Assembly: GCA_023411555.1 (NCBI GenBank)
Contig: JAEYOQ010000057.1
Location: forward strand, 1-64,000
Origin: Bacillota bacterium
Lineage (GTDB): Bacteria > Bacillota > Clostridia > Lachnospirales > Lachnospiraceae
DNA length: 64,000 nt
Direction: 5' to 3'
Position numbers and translations under genes: made by a program. How positions within the stretch are numbered: position 1 is the stretch's first letter; each line of letters starts with the position of its first letter. Below are positions 62,126 to 64,000 of this stretch, piece by piece. A model generated the notes under the pieces. It was not told where the DNA came from. It searched no databases and saw only the letters and a list, made by a program, of their open reading frames with translations.

Positions 62126-63781
62126 ATGAAAAGAAGATGTGTAGCGTTATTATTATGTATGGTGTTTATTCTATCAACTTTGAGCGGTTGTAAGAAAACG
62201 TCAGAGAACAACACCTCTGATCTCAAGGATAGTTCGAACACAGTGGCAGGGGGCGATACTGAGTCAACGAAAGAGTGGAGCTGGCCATTGGCAGAAAAGA
62301 AGGAACTAAGTATCTGGATCGTATGGGAGAATCAATATTTGGGGAACCCCAATGAGCTGCTGGGAGTACAGAAAATTGAAGAGAATACCAATGTTCACGT
62401 GAATTGGAACATTGTATCATCAGCAGAAGCTGCTGAAAAGTTCTCATTGATGATCGCATCAGGAGAATATCCTGATATCATTCGTGGAGCCGAAACATAT
62501 TATAGTGGTGGTTTGACGAAAATGATGAACGATGGGGTTACCATTGATCTGACAGATAAGGTTGAAAAATATATGCCGAATTATACCAATCTTAGAAAGA
62601 GCAATGACAAGCTGATGAAGGATACCATGTCAGACACCGGACAAATCGTATCACTTTATTCCATTGCATCAAAGACTGGTGAGGTAAAAGGGGAAAGAGT
62701 CTGGGGAGGTCCATCCATTAGACAGGACTGGCTTGATGAAGCGGGACTCAGTATTCCGGTAACAATTAACGACTGGCATGAGGCATTGACCGCAATTAAA
62801 GCAAACCATCCTGAGTGCGAGGCACCCCTTATGTTAGGACTATCAGCAACTAACTATTATGGAGCCTTTACTTCGGCATTTGGTGTACTTCCGGAATTTT
62901 ATAACGACAATGGTACCGTAAAATTTGGACCGGCTGAGCCTGGCTATAAGCAATGGGTTGAAACCTTCAGACAGTGGTATGCAGAAGGTTTGATTGATCC
63001 AAACTTTGTTAGTAATGATGCCAGCTTTATCTCCAGTGGTGATTTTATTGGCTCCGGTAGAGCAGCGGCAGGACCGAATGTATGGGGTATGACGGCTGAT
63101 GTTTATAAGCAGATGGGTTATAATAATGATGAGAATTATTGGTTGTCGGGAGCTCCTTATCCGGTTCTGAATGAAGGAGATGCTCCTCAGGCTGGCGCAC
63201 CGATGAGTGAACTTGTTAAAGAGACTCTTGTCGTTACAAGTGCATGTAAAGATGTAGAATTAGCCTTAAGATATCTGGACTATTATTATACAAAGGAAAG
63301 TATGATGCTTAGCAGCCTTGGTGTTGAAGGTGTTTCCTATGTTGACAATGGTGATGGTACTTACTCAATCACAGATTCTTTACTCGCTAAGGTAGCCGAC
63401 GGTACTTATCCTACTGTATCAGAAGCTGTTTATACCTATAGTATTGGTGCAGCATCCTTCGGTCTTTATAATTGGGAGATGTATGATGCAATTTACGAAG
63501 GTAATAAAGCCACTGATGCTTACGATGTTTGGGAAAATACAAAGTATGATTTGTTGATTCCGGCAACAGTGACAATGAATGAGGAAGAATCACAGGAATA
63601 CGCATCTTTATATACGAGTATTCAAACTCTGGTTCAGGAATATACAGTTAAATTTATTATGGGCACGGCATCAATGGATGAATATGATGGCTTTGTAGAA
63701 AATTTACATACCTACGGTGTTGACAGGTGTATTGAATTAAAGCAGGCGGCATTTGACCGTTATAACACAAGAGGCAACTAA
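62126..63781 (+). CDS. Extracellular oligosaccharide-binding lipoprotein
   Basis: From the ATG at 62126 (AGGAGG, 6-nt spacer; a frame extends to 62030 and an ATG at 62123 is also possible) the 551-residue protein has a lipoprotein signal ending LSGC. The mature domain is a large family 1-like solute-binding protein with WPLAEKKELSIW, ASGEYPDI and many aromatic residues that could bind sugar rings. It is the substrate receptor of the permeases encoded upstream. The length fits the LipO/LplA-type binding proteins of this transporter group. Confidence 0.9.
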   Translation: MKRRCVALLLCMVFILSTLSGCKKTSENNTSDLKDSSNTVAGGDTESTKEWSWPLAEKKELSIWIVWENQYLGNPNELLGVQKIEENTNVHVNWNIVSSAEAAEKFSLMIASGEYPDIIRGAETYYSGGLTKMMNDGVTIDLTDKVEKYMPNYTNLRKSNDKLMKDTMSDTGQIVSLYSIASKTGEVKGERVWGGPSIRQDWLDEAGLSIPVTINDWHEALTAIKANHPECEAPLMLGLSATNYYGAFTSAFGVLPEFYNDNGTVKFGPAEPGYKQWVETFRQWYAEGLIDPNFVSNDASFISSGDFIGSGRAAAGPNVWGMTADVYKQMGYNNDENYWLSGAPYPVLNEGDAPQAGAPMSELVKETLVVTSACKDVELALRYLDYYYTKESMMLSSLGVEGVSYVDNGDGTYSITDSLLAKVADGTYPTVSEAVYTYSIGAASFGLYNWEMYDAIYEGNKATDAYDVWENTKYDLLIPATVTMNEEESQEYASLYTSIQTLVQEYTVKFIMGTASMDEYDGFVENLHTYGVDRCIELKQAAFDRYNTRGN

Positions 63782-63801
63782 TTCCCCCACAACCTTTCAT
63801 G

Positions 63802-63833
63802 AGCCCATAGGAAATTCAATTTCCTGTGGGCTT
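63802..63833 (+). terminator. Stem-loop after the ABC transporter operon
   Basis: AGCCCATAGGAAAT pairs with ATTTCCTGTGGGCT with one G-T pair (near perfect); only a weak T-tract follows. Confidence 0.6.
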
Positions 63834-63875
63834 ATGAATTACTGGTAAAGCAATTGCATTATTAATAAGGAGTTT

Positions 63876-63971
63876 TTGAATATATCAAAGGTTTCTTTAA
63901 AAAAACTTATGCTACACTTCCTTGAGCATGGAGGATATGATGCCTCCTATAGATACGCAAAGGATAATTGA
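63876..63971 (+). CDS. Possible 31-residue peptide
   Basis: AAGGAG lies 4-5 nt before a TTG that opens a 31-codon frame (LKKLMLHFLEHGGYDASYRYAKDN at its end region). It could be a small gene or the remnant of a larger one. No homology is recognised. Confidence 0.25.
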   Translation: MNISKVSLKKLMLHFLEHGGYDASYRYAKDN

Positions 63972-64000
63972 ATGCAAATAAACATTGTCGTTAGATCACG

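Noticed and set aside
1..64000. CRISPR arrays, tRNA/rRNA genes, insertion sequences and prophage
   Set aside because: No spaced direct repeats, cloverleaf-like sequences, transposase or integrase frames, or attachment sites were found by eye.

Overview
The window looks like chromosomal DNA of a low-GC anaerobic Clostridia member, most likely Lachnospiraceae (Lachnoclostridium/Anaerocolumna-like). The reasons are strong AGGAGG ribosome sites, sigma-A type TTGACA/TATAAT promoters, a GGGtGRT gene paired with a NifU-like scaffold, an acyl-CoA dehydratase activase, intracellular glycosidases and an LplB-type sugar transporter. I saw no rRNA, tRNA, CRISPR array, prophage or insertion sequence. The genus is an inference from gene content only.

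Layout. 0.1-3 kb: hexapeptide-repeat protein, then a well-promoted, high-expression-like operon of a NifU-like scaffold and a GGGtGRT protein. 3.3-5.3 kb: membrane-anchored alpha/beta hydrolase, LytTR regulator and DUF3021 membrane protein behind a 21-bp-period direct repeat that looks like a LytTR operator. 5.5-11.5 kb: secreted nuclease lipoprotein, membrane XRE regulator, SH3/L,D-transpeptidase lipoprotein, ABM monooxygenase, MFS transporter, DUF4886 hydrolase. 11.7-22.6 kb: a sensory block with CheW, chemoreceptor, TetR regulator, CheA, a four-PAS hybrid kinase, a stand-alone receiver and a GGDEF-EAL protein, with no flagellar genes and no CheB/CheR. 22.6-24.9 kb: small protein, Hsp20, DUF4190 and DUF2752 membrane proteins. 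25-29.5 kb: methionine synthesis (homocysteine methyltransferase-MTHFR fusion and a short MetH). 29.5-33.4 kb: lipoprotein, then a DUF2975/XRE/DUF4153-type membrane operon and a small membrane protein. 33.4-35.4 kb: two GT2 glycosyltransferases. 35.5-37.4 kb: ilvN-ilvC. 37.6-43.5 kb: QueG-like Fe-S protein, GH2 and GH36 glycosidases. 43.5-46.5 kb: Lsa-type ABC-F gene behind a roughly 365-nt structured leader with a five-codon upstream ORF, a DUF218 protein and an isochorismatase relic. 46.8-51.8 kb: two small genes and a 1411-residue dehydratase activase. 52-55.6 kb: heterodimeric ABC exporter. 55.7-63.8 kb: GH3 glucosidase, LacI regulator and sugar ABC transporter, which share three operator-like sites.

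How they work together. The 3' end reads as a self-contained oligosaccharide uptake and hydrolysis regulon under the LacI regulator. The sensory block probably couples environmental signals to CheA phosphotransfer and c-di-GMP turnover. The best leads for undescribed biology are the ABC-F leader with its upstream ORF, the LytTR-hydrolase operon, the NifU-like/GGGtGRT pair, the 20-bp perfect palindrome before the DUF2975 operon, and a 35-nt hairpin repeated before two unrelated genes.
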